Below are positions 8,123 through 14,453 of a DNA stretch of 14,453 nt, piece by piece. The notes under the pieces are model-generated. The model searched no databases. It was not told where the DNA came from and saw only the letters and a list, made by a program, of their open reading frames with translations. The position numbers and the translations under genes are program-made. This DNA comes from Chloroflexota bacterium (GTDB lineage: Bacteria > Chloroflexota > Dormibacteria > Dormibacterales > Dormibacteraceae). Location of the stretch: NCBI GenBank assembly GCA_005880175.1, contig VBJR01000055.1:1-14453 (forward strand), given 5' to 3'. Positions within the stretch are counted from its first letter, which is position 1. Every line of letters begins with the position of its first letter.

Positions 8123-8487
8123 TCCAGCAGGAGACCAGGCTCAGGGTCGCTGACAACAGCGGCGCCCGTGAGCTGCTCTGCATCCGGGTCGTCGGCGGCT
8201 CCTACCGCCGCTACGCGTCGGTCGGCGACGTGATCACGGCGACCGTGAAGTCGGCCCAGCCCGGCGGCCAGGTCAAGAAGGGCGAGGTCGTGAAGGCCGT
8301 GGTCGTGCGGGTCGCCAAGGAGTACCGGCGGCCGGACGGCTCGAACATCCGCTTCGACGACAACGCCGCCGTGCTGATCAACCCGCAGAACAACCCCAGG
8401 GGCACGCGCATCTTCGGCCCGGTGGCCCGTGAGCTGCGCGAGCGCAACTTCATGAAGATCGTGTCCCTGGCACCGGAGGTCCTGTAG
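8119..8487 (+). CDS. rplN: 50S ribosomal protein L14
   Basis: L14 lies on the subunit interface and contacts 16S rRNA helix 14 and, in many bacteria, silencing factor RsfS. The protein is 122 residues, the standard length. It reads [56 protein letters not shown], then [44 protein letters not shown], all strongly conserved. The start is GTG at 8119, sharing 4 nt with the rpsQ stop (GTGA), with a GGAGAAGG purine stretch just upstream. Its stop overlaps the rplX GTG (TAGTG). Confidence 0.98.
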   Translation: MIQQETRLRVADNSGARELLCIRVVGGSYRRYASVGDVITATVKSAQPGGQVKKGEVVKAVVVRVAKEYRRPDGSNIRFDDNAAVLINPQNNPRGTRIFGPVARELRERNFMKIVSLAPEVL

Positions 8488-8879
8488 TGCTGAGGAACAA
8501 GCCGAAGCCGAAGGCGCCCCGGCTCGACCTGGCCCCCGGCGACCCGGTGATGGTCGTCGCCGGCAAGGACAAGGGCAAGCAGGGCGAGGTCCTGCGCACC
8601 CTGCCGCGCGAGGGCAAGATCGTCGTCCAGGGCGTCAACATCCTGAAGCGGCACCAGAAGTCGGGACGCACCACCAGCACGAAGCGGGCGGGCGCGATCC
8701 AGGGCGGCATCGTCGACTTCGAGGCGCCGCTGGCATACAGCAACGTCATGCTCGTGTGCCCCATGTGCCACCAACCGACGCGCATCCGGCACACGGTGCT
8801 GGACGGCGGCCAGAGGGCGCTGATCTGCGTCCGCTGCGACGCTCCGTACGAGCGCATCCGCCACACGGAGGCGCAGTAG
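8487..8879 (+). CDS. rplX: 50S ribosomal protein L24 with C-terminal zinc ribbon
   Basis: L24 initiates large-subunit assembly and lies near the tunnel exit. The protein is 130 residues. A KOW motif ([22 protein letters not shown]) is at residues 18-40, followed by [13 protein letters not shown]. The C-terminal part has Cys91-x2-Cys94 and Cys114-x2-Cys117, a zinc-ribbon form found in many bacterial L24 proteins. A lysine/proline-rich lead of about 15 residues comes before the KOW motif. The GTG start at 8487 shares one base with the rplN stop and follows GGAGG (8475-8479) by 7 nt. The stop shares one base with the rplE GTG. Confidence 0.97.
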   Translation: MLRNKPKPKAPRLDLAPGDPVMVVAGKDKGKQGEVLRTLPREGKIVVQGVNILKRHQKSGRTTSTKRAGAIQGGIVDFEAPLAYSNVMLVCPMCHQPTRIRHTVLDGGQRALICVRCDAPYERIRHTEAQ

Positions 8880-9460
8880 TGGCGCCCGCAGCAACGCAGA
8901 ACGGCAACGGGACGCACGCGCCCAACCTGGCCCGGCAGTACCAGGAGCGGGTCGTCCCGGCGCTGATGAAGGAATTCGAGTACGCCAACGTGATGCAGGT
9001 GCCGGCGCTGGCCAAGGTCATCGTCAACATCGGCATCGGCGAGGCGAAGGACAACGCGCGGGCCCTGGAGGCGGCGGTCAACGACGTGCGCACCATCACC
9101 GGCCAGCAGCCGGTCGTGGTGAAGGCGCGGAAGTCGGTGGCGGCGTTCAAGCTGCGCGCCGGCATGCCGGTCGGCATCCGGGCCACGCTGCGGGGCCGGC
9201 GCATGTGGTACTTCCTCGAGAAGCTGGTCGTGGTCGCGCTGCCGCGCATCCGCGACTTCCGGGGGATCAACCCGGATGCCTTCGACGGGAGCGGCAACTA
9301 CTCGCTGGGTCTGCGCGAGCAGATCATCTTTCCCGAGGTCGACTACGACCGGATCGACAAGCTCCGCGGCCTCGAGGTTTCCATCGTGACCACGGCGAAG
9401 ACCGACGAAGAAGGCCGCTCGCTGCTGACGCAGCTGGGCATGCCGTTCCGGAAGAGGTAG
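8879..9460 (+). CDS. rplE: 50S ribosomal protein L5
   Basis: L5 binds 5S rRNA and forms part of the central protuberance. The product is 193 residues: an N-terminal Ala/Asn/Gly stretch of about 15 residues, then [36 protein letters not shown], the [29 protein letters not shown] region, [35 protein letters not shown] and a C-terminal [14 protein letters not shown]. The GTG at 8879 overlaps the rplX stop by one base and follows GGAGG at 8867-8871 by 7 nt. A start further upstream in this frame would read through rplX sequence. rpsZ begins 6 nt downstream. Confidence 0.97.
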   Translation: MAPAATQNGNGTHAPNLARQYQERVVPALMKEFEYANVMQVPALAKVIVNIGIGEAKDNARALEAAVNDVRTITGQQPVVVKARKSVAAFKLRAGMPVGIRATLRGRRMWYFLEKLVVVALPRIRDFRGINPDAFDGSGNYSLGLREQIIFPEVDYDRIDKLRGLEVSIVTTAKTDEEGRSLLTQLGMPFRKR

Positions 9461-9466
9461 AGGATC

Positions 9467-9652
9467 TTGGCGAAGAAGTCAGCAATCGAGGCCTGGAAGC
9501 GAACACCCAAGTTCAAGGTGCGGTTCCACAATCGGTGCCGGCTCTGCGGCAGGCCGCGGGCGTACATGAGGAAGTTCGGCATGTGCCGCATCTGCTTCCG
9601 GACGCTGGCCGCCGAGGGCCGCATCCCCGGCATCACGAAGTCGAGCTGGTAG
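9467..9652 (+). CDS. rpsZ: 30S ribosomal protein S14, zinc-binding type
   Basis: S14 is a late-assembling protein of the 30S head. This is the short zinc form of 61 residues, with Cys24-x2-Cys27 and Cys40-x2-Cys43 to bind zinc, and the end [11 protein letters not shown]. The N-terminus [24 protein letters not shown] is typical. The start is TTG at 9467, supported by the family N-terminus and by AAGAGG at 9452-9457. Some genomes also carry a zinc-free S14 paralogue for zinc limitation; none is in this window. The gene is often named rpsN. rpsH starts directly after the stop. Confidence 0.97.
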   Translation: MAKKSAIEAWKRTPKFKVRFHNRCRLCGRPRAYMRKFGMCRICFRTLAAEGRIPGITKSSW

Positions 9653-10075
9653 ATGGCGAAGGACATCACCGGCGTCATATCGGATCCGATCGCGGACATG
9701 CTCACGCGCATCCGCAACGCCAACTCGGCGCGCCACTCTGACGTGCAGGTCCCGTCGTCCCGGCTGAAGCTGGAGATGGCGCGGGTGCTGCAGGACGAGG
9801 GCTACATCGCCGGCTACGAGGTCGAGCCCGCGGAGGGCCACGCCGGCGAGTGGCTGAAGATCACGTTCAAGGCACGCAACGACCGCAAGCGGGTAATCTC
9901 TGGCGTCAAGCGCATCAGCCGTCCCGGCCTGCGCGTCTACGCCCGGAAGACGGAAATCCCGCGCGTGCTGGGCGGCCTGGGCATCGCCATCCTGTCCACG
10001 AGCCAGGGCGTGATGAGCGGCAGCCAGGCGCTGCACGCGGGCGTCGGCGGCGAAGTGCTGGCCTACGTCTGGTAG
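9653..10075 (+). CDS. rpsH: 30S ribosomal protein S8
   Basis: S8 binds the central domain of 16S rRNA and is the autogenous repressor of the spc operon in E. coli. The protein is 140 residues. It reads DPIADMLTRIRNANSARHSDVQVPSSRLK at the N-terminus, then RISRPGLRVYARKTEIPRVLGGLGIAILSTSQGVMS and the invariant end GVGGEVLAYVW. The ATG lies directly after the rpsZ stop with no gap and only weak purine sequence ahead, so translation is probably coupled. The spc-type S8 binding site that in E. coli lies at the start of rplE is not something I can recognise here. An 18-nt gap precedes rplF. Confidence 0.97.
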   Translation: MAKDITGVISDPIADMLTRIRNANSARHSDVQVPSSRLKLEMARVLQDEGYIAGYEVEPAEGHAGEWLKITFKARNDRKRVISGVKRISRPGLRVYARKTEIPRVLGGLGIAILSTSQGVMSGSQALHAGVGGEVLAYVW

Positions 10076-10093
10076 GGCGCGAGGAAACACGCC

Positions 10094-10639
10094 ATGTCGA
10101 GAATCGGAAAGCTCCCCATTCCCGTGCCGAGCGGGGTGACCGTGAAGGTCGAGCAGAACCACGTGACGGTCGAGGGCCCGAAGGGCCGGCTGGAGCGCAC
10201 CCTGCCCGCCCAGATCGCGATCGAGCAGATCGGGACCGAGGTGCGCTGCACCCGGCCCAGCGACGGCCGCGAGCACCGGTCGCTCCACGGCCTGACGCGA
10301 ACGCTCCTGGCCAACATGGTCACGGGCGTGTCCGCCGGGTTCCGGAAGGACATGGAGCTGGTCGGCGTCGGCTACCGCGCCCAGAAGCAGGGCGAGGAGC
10401 TGGTCCTGACGCTCGGCTTCTCGCATCCGGTTCGCTTCCGCCCGCCCGAGGGCATCGGCGTCGAGGTGGCCGACCCCACGCATTTCGCAATCACCGGCAG
10501 CTCCAAGGAGCAGGTGGGCCAGGTGGCCGCCGACCTCCGCCGGCTGCGGCCCCCCGAGCCCTACAAGGGCAAGGGCCTCATGTACCGCGGCGAGCGCGTC
10601 CGGCGCAAGCCCGGCAAGTCAGGGAAGGGAGCCAAGTAG
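10094..10639 (+). CDS. rplF: 50S ribosomal protein L6
   Basis: L6 sits near the factor-binding site of the large subunit and is needed late in 50S assembly. The product is 181 residues, the usual length. The N-terminal repeat starts MSRIGKLPIPVPSGVTVKVE and VTVEGPKGRLERTL; the linker has HRSLHGLTRTLLANMVTGVSAGFRK; the C-terminal repeat has ELVGVGYRAQKQGEELVLTLGFSHPV and KEQVGQVAADLRRLRPPEPYKGKGLMYRGE. The ATG at 10094 follows GAGGA (10081-10085) by 8 nt. The tail is lysine-rich (RRKPGKSGKGAK). rplR starts 3 nt after the stop. Confidence 0.98.
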   Translation: MSRIGKLPIPVPSGVTVKVEQNHVTVEGPKGRLERTLPAQIAIEQIGTEVRCTRPSDGREHRSLHGLTRTLLANMVTGVSAGFRKDMELVGVGYRAQKQGEELVLTLGFSHPVRFRPPEGIGVEVADPTHFAITGSSKEQVGQVAADLRRLRPPEPYKGKGLMYRGERVRRKPGKSGKGAK

Positions 10640-10642
10640 CCC

Positions 10643-10996
10643 ATGCTGAAGCAGTTCGATCGCAGGGGGGCGCGCGCGCGGCGGCACCGCCGGGTCCGCG
10701 TCCGCGTCGCCGGCACGGGCCAGCGGCCGCGGCTGAGCGTGTTCCGGAGCCTGCACCACGTGTACGCGCAGCTCATCGACGACGAGACCGGCCGCACCGT
10801 CGCCGCGGCGTCGACCGCCCAGCTCAAGTCCAGCAAGAAGGACCTGGAGGCCGCGGCGGCCGTGGGCCGGGCGATCGCCGAGCGGGCGAAGGCCGCCGGC
10901 GTGACGTCCGCCGTGTTCGATCGCGGCGGCTTCCTGTACCACGGCCGCGTCAAGGCCCTCGCGGACGCCGCCCGCGAGGCCGGACTGGAGTTCTGA
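10643..10996 (+). CDS. rplR: 50S ribosomal protein L18
   Basis: L18 binds 5S rRNA together with L5. The protein is 117 residues, a typical bacterial length. It has a highly basic N-terminus ([28 protein letters not shown]), then [18 protein letters not shown], and the C-terminal [27 protein letters not shown] that is the family signature. The ATG at 10643 follows the rplF stop by 3 nt with GGGAAGGGAG at 10622-10631 upstream. It ends 4 nt before rpsE. Nothing unusual apart from its Arg/Ala bias, which fits the G+C content. Confidence 0.97.
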   Translation: MLKQFDRRGARARRHRRVRVRVAGTGQRPRLSVFRSLHHVYAQLIDDETGRTVAAASTAQLKSSKKDLEAAAAVGRAIAERAKAAGVTSAVFDRGGFLYHGRVKALADAAREAGLEF

Positions 10997-11000
10997 GCCG

Positions 11001-12005
11001 ATGGCATCACGGCATCCCTATTCGTCGTACGGCGACCGCAGCGACGTCACCGAGCGCGTGGTCAGCCTGAACCGCGTGGCCAAGGTCGAGCAGGGCGGCC
11101 GGCGCTTCTCGTTCTCGGCGCTGATCGTGGTCGGCGACCTGAACGGCCGCGTCGGGGCCGGGCTCGGCAAGGCCCGCGAGGTCCCCGAGGCCATCCGCAA
11201 GGGCGTGGAGATCGCCAAGCGGAACATGATCTCGGTGCCGACCGTCGGCACCACGATCCCGCACGAGGTCCGCTTCAAGTGGGGCGCGGCCAAGATCCTG
11301 ATGAAGCCGGCCGCGCCCGGCACCGGCGTGATCTCCGGCGGCGCCATGCGCGCGGTGATCGAGCTCGCCGGCATCCGGGACATCCTGACCAAGTCCCTCG
11401 GCACGAACAACCCGATCAACACCGTGCGGGCGACGATGGCCGCCCTGCAGTCCCTCCGGTCGGCCCAGGAGGTCGCGGAGCTGCGCGGCAAGGAGGTCGA
11501 GGAGATCGTCGGTCCCAGGCTGGCCACGGCGTACCGCGCGGCGGCCGCTCGGGGCAGCATCAAGGACGTGGGCGGATCCGGGGCCGCGACCGCGCCCGTG
11601 GGCGCGCCGACGCCGGTCGACACCGCGGCGGCCGGCCGGCCGCCGCGCGAGCCGCGCCAGGGCGGACCCGCCACCGTGGTGGCCACGCCTCCGCCGGCCG
11701 CGCCCGCGGCGCCACCGGCCGCACCGGCTGCGCCCGCCGCACCGGCTGCGCCTCCCGCGCCCACTCCGCCCGCCGCCGAGGCTCCCGCCGCCGAGGCTCC
11801 CGCCGCCGAGGCTCCCGCTGCCGAGGCTCCCGCTGCCGAGGCTCCCGCTGCCGAGGCTCCCGCTGCCGAGGCTCCCGCCGCCGAGGCTCCCGCCGCCGAG
11901 GCTCCCGCTGCCGAGGCTCCGCCGGCGCCCGTCGAGGAGCCCCCGGCGACCGAGCCGCCCGCCGCGCCCGACCCGCCGGCCACTGAGGAGAAGAAGCCCT
12001 CATGA
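11001..12005 (+). CDS. rpsE: 30S ribosomal protein S5 with long Ala/Pro/Glu repeat tail
   Basis: S5 helps form the mRNA entry site, affects decoding accuracy and contributes to helicase activity with S3 and S4. Residues 1 to about 190 are the normal protein: [49 protein letters not shown], then [38 protein letters not shown]. Total length is 334 residues against about 165-200 in most bacteria. The extra ~145 residues are low complexity: Ala/Pro stretches, ten AEAP repeats from residue 259, and a Pro/Glu end finishing EEKKPS. The ATG at 11001 is 4 nt after the rplR stop; the core begins normally, so the start is secure. The stop shares ATGA with rpmD at 12002-12005. No function can be assigned to the tail from sequence. 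Confidence 0.96.
   Translation: MASRHPYSSYGDRSDVTERVVSLNRVAKVEQGGRRFSFSALIVVGDLNGRVGAGLGKAREVPEAIRKGVEIAKRNMISVPTVGTTIPHEVRFKWGAAKILMKPAAPGTGVISGGAMRAVIELAGIRDILTKSLGTNNPINTVRATMAALQSLRSAQEVAELRGKEVEEIVGPRLATAYRAAAARGSIKDVGGSGAATAPVGAPTPVDTAAAGRPPREPRQGGPATVVATPPPAAPAAPPAAPAAPAAPAAPPAPTPPAAEAPAAEAPAAEAPAAEAPAAEAPAAEAPAAEAPAAEAPAAEAPAAEAPPAPVEEPPATEPPAAPDPPATEEKKPS
11775..11920 (+). repeat. 15-bp tandem repeat (AEAPA) in rpsE
   Basis: Nine complete copies of the 15-mer GCCGAGGCTCCCGCY follow head to tail from 11775 to 11909. A tenth partial copy (GCCGAGGCTCC) ends at 11920, where the sequence diverges. The only variable base is the last of each unit, C in units 1, 2, 7 and 8 and T in units 3-6 and 9. 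The period is a multiple of three, so copy-number change would keep the frame of S5. It is not a CRISPR array: there are no spacers. Confidence 0.97.
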
Positions 12006-12274
12006 CCGAAGACGCGGTGGCGCGCCCGATCCGGGCCACCTGGCGCAAGAGCGCCATCGGATACTCGGAGGACATGAAGGCGACGGTCGCCTCGCTCGGC
12101 TTCCGCAAGCTGAACCAGACCCGCGACCTGCCGGACACCCCGGCGGTCCGCGGCATGCTGAAGAAGGTGGACTTCCTGGTCGCCGTGGACGGCGAGCCGT
12201 GGCAGCCGCCCACGCGGTCGCGCTACAAGATCCCGCGCACCCGCTCCAAGAAGAAGCACACGAGAGGTAGGTAG
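12002..12274 (+). CDS. rpmD: 50S ribosomal protein L30 with basic C-terminal extension
   Basis: L30 is a small 50S protein of about 60 residues in most bacteria; this one has 90. The family core is at residues ~8-60: [53 protein letters not shown], with the typical LGFRKLNQT and TPAVRGML motifs. About 30 further residues, starting [16 protein letters not shown], end in a strongly basic run ([12 protein letters not shown]). The N-terminus also has a few extra residues. The ATG at 12002 overlaps the rpsE stop (ATGA), with GAGGAG at 11985-11990 about 11 nt upstream. The stop shares one base with the rplO GTG. The extension probably contacts rRNA because of its charge; that is inference. Confidence 0.94.
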   Translation: MTEDAVARPIRATWRKSAIGYSEDMKATVASLGFRKLNQTRDLPDTPAVRGMLKKVDFLVAVDGEPWQPPTRSRYKIPRTRSKKKHTRGR

Positions 12275-12762
12275 TGAAACTGCACGAACTGCGGCCTCCC
12301 GAGGGCGCCCGCCACCGGACCCAGCGGGTGGGCCGCGGCACCGGCTCGGGCCGGGGCAAGACGTCCACCCGGGGCCAGAAGGGCCAGCTGGCACGCGGCA
12401 GCGGCTTCCGGCTCGGGTTCGAGGGCGGCCAGATGCCGCTGGCCCAGCGCCTGCCGAAGTGGGGCGGCTTCAAGAACCCGTTCAAGAAGGTCTACGCGGT
12501 CGTCAACCTGACCAAGCTGAACCGCTTCCAGGACGGCGCCACGATCGAGCTCTCGGACTACGCCGAGGCCGGGCTCGCGCGCGCCGGGATGGCGGTGAAG
12601 CTGCTCGGGACCGGCACGCTCCGGCGCCGGCTGACGATCACGGCGCACGCGGCCAGCGAGTCGGCTCGCGCGGCGATCGAGGCGAAGGGCGGCACGCTCA
12701 CCCTCGCCGGCGCCGAGGAGCCGAAGGCCGACGCGCCGGACGCCGCCGGGACGGAGGAATAA
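12274..12762 (+). CDS. rplO: 50S ribosomal protein L15
   Basis: L15 is a late-assembly 50S protein with an extended glycine-rich N-terminus. The protein is 162 residues. It begins MKLHELRPPEGARHRTQRVGRGTGSGRGKTSTRGQKGQ, then GFEGGQMPLAQRLPKWGGFKNPF and VNLTKLNRF, and the C-terminal domain with VKLLGTGTLRRRLTITAHAASESARAAIEAKGG. A short acidic tail (EEPKADAPDAAGTEE) exceeds the usual ~145-150 residues. The GTG at 12274 shares one base with the rpmD stop (TAGTG) and has GAGG at 12264-12267 ahead. It is the last ribosomal protein gene in the window, followed by an 88-nt spacer. Confidence 0.97.
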   Translation: MKLHELRPPEGARHRTQRVGRGTGSGRGKTSTRGQKGQLARGSGFRLGFEGGQMPLAQRLPKWGGFKNPFKKVYAVVNLTKLNRFQDGATIELSDYAEAGLARAGMAVKLLGTGTLRRRLTITAHAASESARAAIEAKGGTLTLAGAEEPKADAPDAAGTEE

Positions 12763-12850
12763 CGGCACGGTCGAGTGACCGCCGGACGTACCTGTAGATG
12801 GGATGATGGTTAGCCTGATGCCGGCACGGTCGCAATTGGGGGAGAGCTAG
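12763..12850 (+). other. 88-nt spacer between rplO and secY with an 11-bp direct repeat
   Basis: CGGCACGGTCG occurs at 12763-12773 and again at 12822-12832. The second copy overlaps the palindrome TGCCGGCA (12819-12826). The middle (about 12790-12820) is less G+C-rich than the surroundings, but no convincing -35/-10 pair with correct spacing is present. The end carries GGGGGAG at 12838-12844, a good ribosome binding site for secY. An internal promoter for the secY-adk part is possible but not supported by a recognisable motif. Confidence 0.6.
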
Positions 12851-13372
12851 ATGAACCTGGTAGAGGCGATCTACAACGCCCTCCGGCTCCCGGAGCTCCG
12901 GAACAAGATCCTCTTCACGGGGGCGCTGCTGGTCATCTTCCGGCTGTTCGCCAACATCTCCATCCCGAACGCCAGCCAGGCGGCGCTGAGCCAGCTGTTC
13001 AACAGCCAGGCGCTGCTGGGCCTGCTCGACCTGTTCTCGGGCGGCGGCCTCTCGACGTTCAGCATCGTGGCGATGGGGGTCAACCCCTACATCAACGCCA
13101 GCATCATCATGCAGCTGATGACGGTGATCTCCGAGCGGGTCAAGGAGATCTCCAAGGAAGGCGAGCAGGGCCGGCGCCGGATCACGCGCTGGACGCGGTA
13201 CCTCACCGTCGCCCTCGCCCTGGGCCAGGCCTACGGCTACACCGTGCTGTTCCAGAACGTGAACCCGCCCATCCTGCCCTCGAACATGGACTGGTTCCAG
13301 CGGGTCACGATCATGGTGACGATGACCGCCGGGTTCGCCGGCATCATCGGCCGGGCCCCGCGCACGATCTAG
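12851..13372 (+). pseudogene. secY: SecY preprotein translocase, N-terminal part (interrupted gene)
   Basis: SecY is the protein-conducting channel of the inner membrane. This first segment is 173 codons ending in TAG at 13370-13372, against about 430-445 for full SecY. It starts normally with ATG 12851 after GGGGGAG (6 nt): MNLVEAIYNALRLPELRNKILF. TM1 lies at about residues 19-38, the plug and TM2 at 60-92 (SIVAMGVNPYINASIIMQLM), TM3 at 115-134 and the beginning of TM4 at 151-161. After MTAG (158-161) the sequence jumps to FAGIIGRAP, which matches the end of TM5. The conserved hinge (in other bacteria close to MWLGEQITERGIGNGIS) is absent in all three frames. The reading frame continues after TAG into the C-terminal half, so this is one gene with an in-frame stop and an apparent in-frame deletion of about 24 codons. 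It could be a real lesion or a consensus error. Confidence 0.9.
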
Positions 13373-13405
13373 TCGACGGTCGTCGGCCACACCGGCGGCG
13401 GCGGG

Positions 13406-14113
<708 letters not shown>

Positions 14114-14120
14114 AAGGAGG
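14114..14120 (+). promoter_or_regulatory. Strong Shine-Dalgarno sequence before adk
   Basis: AAGGAGG at 14114-14120 lies directly after the secY stop. A spacing of 6 nt would point to a start at 14127, where the codon is GTC. This is in the adk frame and would be an ordinary GTG start if its third base were G. The next CTG in frame (14145) is 24 nt away from this site, too far for normal initiation. Confidence 0.7.
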
Positions 14121-14144
14121 GCGGGAGTCACACGCACACATCCA

Positions 14145-14453
14145 CTGAACCTGACCCTGTTCGGGCCGCCGGGAAGCGGGAAGGGCACGCAGGCCGGCTT
14201 CCTGCGGGAGCACTTCGGTGTCCCGCAGGTCTCGACAGGGGACCTCTTCCGCTCGGAGATCTCGGCGGACACGGCGCTCGGACGCGAGGCCAGGGGCTAC
14301 CTGGACCGCGGCGACCTCGTGCCCGACGACATCACTCTGGAGCTGGTCCGGCGCCGGTTGCAGAAGCCGGACACGTGGCGCGGCGTGCTGTTCGACGGCT
14401 TCCCGCGCACCGTGGCGCAGGCGAAGGAGCTGGACAACATGCTCGCCTCGATG
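14145..14453 (+). CDS. adk: Adenylate kinase, N-terminal part (3' end beyond window)
   Basis: Adenylate kinase converts ATP + AMP to 2 ADP in the cytoplasm and commonly follows secY in this operon. The visible 103 codons show the P-loop GPPGSGKGTQ near the start, the AMP-binding STGDLFR segment, GYLDRGDLVPDDITLELV and the FDGFPRTVAQAKEL motif with its conserved Arg. The gene continues past the window end. The start is uncertain: no ATG, GTG or TTG lies in frame between the secY stop and the P-loop. CTG 14145 gives a canonical length before the P-loop (MNLTLFG), but its distance from the Shine-Dalgarno sequence is poor. GTC 14127 has ideal spacing but is not a start codon. I list 14145; the true start may be 14127 if the base there is misread. 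Confidence 0.9.
   Translation, partial: MNLTLFGPPGSGKGTQAGFLREHFGVPQVSTGDLFRSEISADTALGREARGYLDRGDLVPDDITLELVRRRLQKPDTWRGVLFDGFPRTVAQAKELDNMLASM

Noticed and set aside
11775..11920. CRISPR-like repeat array
   Set aside because: The 15-bp units are directly adjacent without spacers and encode a continuous S5 tail.
11018..12394. Long open frame on the minus strand opposite rpsE/rpmD (Ala/Gly/Ser repeats)
   Set aside because: It is the complement of the rpsE repeat and G+C-rich coding sequence; it has no recognisable domain and lies across well-supported genes.
13370..13372. TAG as a recoded sense codon
   Set aside because: Many intact genes in the window end in TAG at the expected family C-terminus, and no tRNA or recoding signal is visible.

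Overview
The window is a continuous stretch of the universal translation gene cluster (str, S10 and spc operons run together) from a high-G+C bacterium. All genes lie on the plus strand in this order: fusA (3' part), tuf, rpsJ, rplC, rplD, rplW, rplB, rpsS, rplV, rpsC, rplP, rpmC, rpsQ, rplN, rplX, rplE, rpsZ/rpsN (zinc type), rpsH, rplF, rplR, rpsE, rpmD, rplO, secY (interrupted), adk (5' part). The combination of zinc-type S14, L24 with a C-terminal zinc ribbon, an S10 ending in [11 protein letters not shown], tuf directly upstream of rpsJ, strong G/C third positions and many GTG/TTG starts suggests a Terrabacteria lineage such as Chloroflexota, Dormibacterota or a deep actinobacterial relative. 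I cannot place it more finely without a phylogeny.

Layout: 1-2362 holds the elongation factors EF-G and EF-Tu. Positions 2392-7839 are the S10 block, and 7832-12762 the spc block. The export/nucleotide part, secY and adk, starts at 12851 and runs off the window. Most genes are 0-30 nt apart or overlap by 1-14 nt (ATGA, GTGA, TAGTG junctions), so translational coupling along one long transcript is likely. Only two spacers stand out: 176 nt between rplB and rpsS, made of C/G runs and hairpins, and 88 nt between rplO and secY, with an 11-bp direct repeat. No promoter, rho-independent terminator, tRNA, rRNA, CRISPR array or insertion sequence can be supported.

The individual genes are ordinary and well conserved, but several features are unusual. 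S3, S5 and L29 carry long low-complexity C-terminal tails: Gly/Gln/Arg-rich in S3, Ala/Pro with ten AEAP repeats in S5, and acidic Ala/Glu in L29. The S5 tail is encoded by an almost perfect 15-bp tandem repeat. secY reads in one frame from start to end, but carries an in-frame TAG and seems to lack about 24 codons for the conserved TM4-TM5 hinge. The following adk has a good Shine-Dalgarno sequence but no ATG/GTG/TTG start in front of its P-loop. These lesions sit within about 800 bp in two normally essential genes. That makes consensus or assembly error the first explanation to exclude, and a pseudogene with an intact copy elsewhere the second.

I found no previously undescribed multi-gene system here. 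The items worth following are the secY lesions, the adk start, the structured spacer and the ribosomal protein tails.
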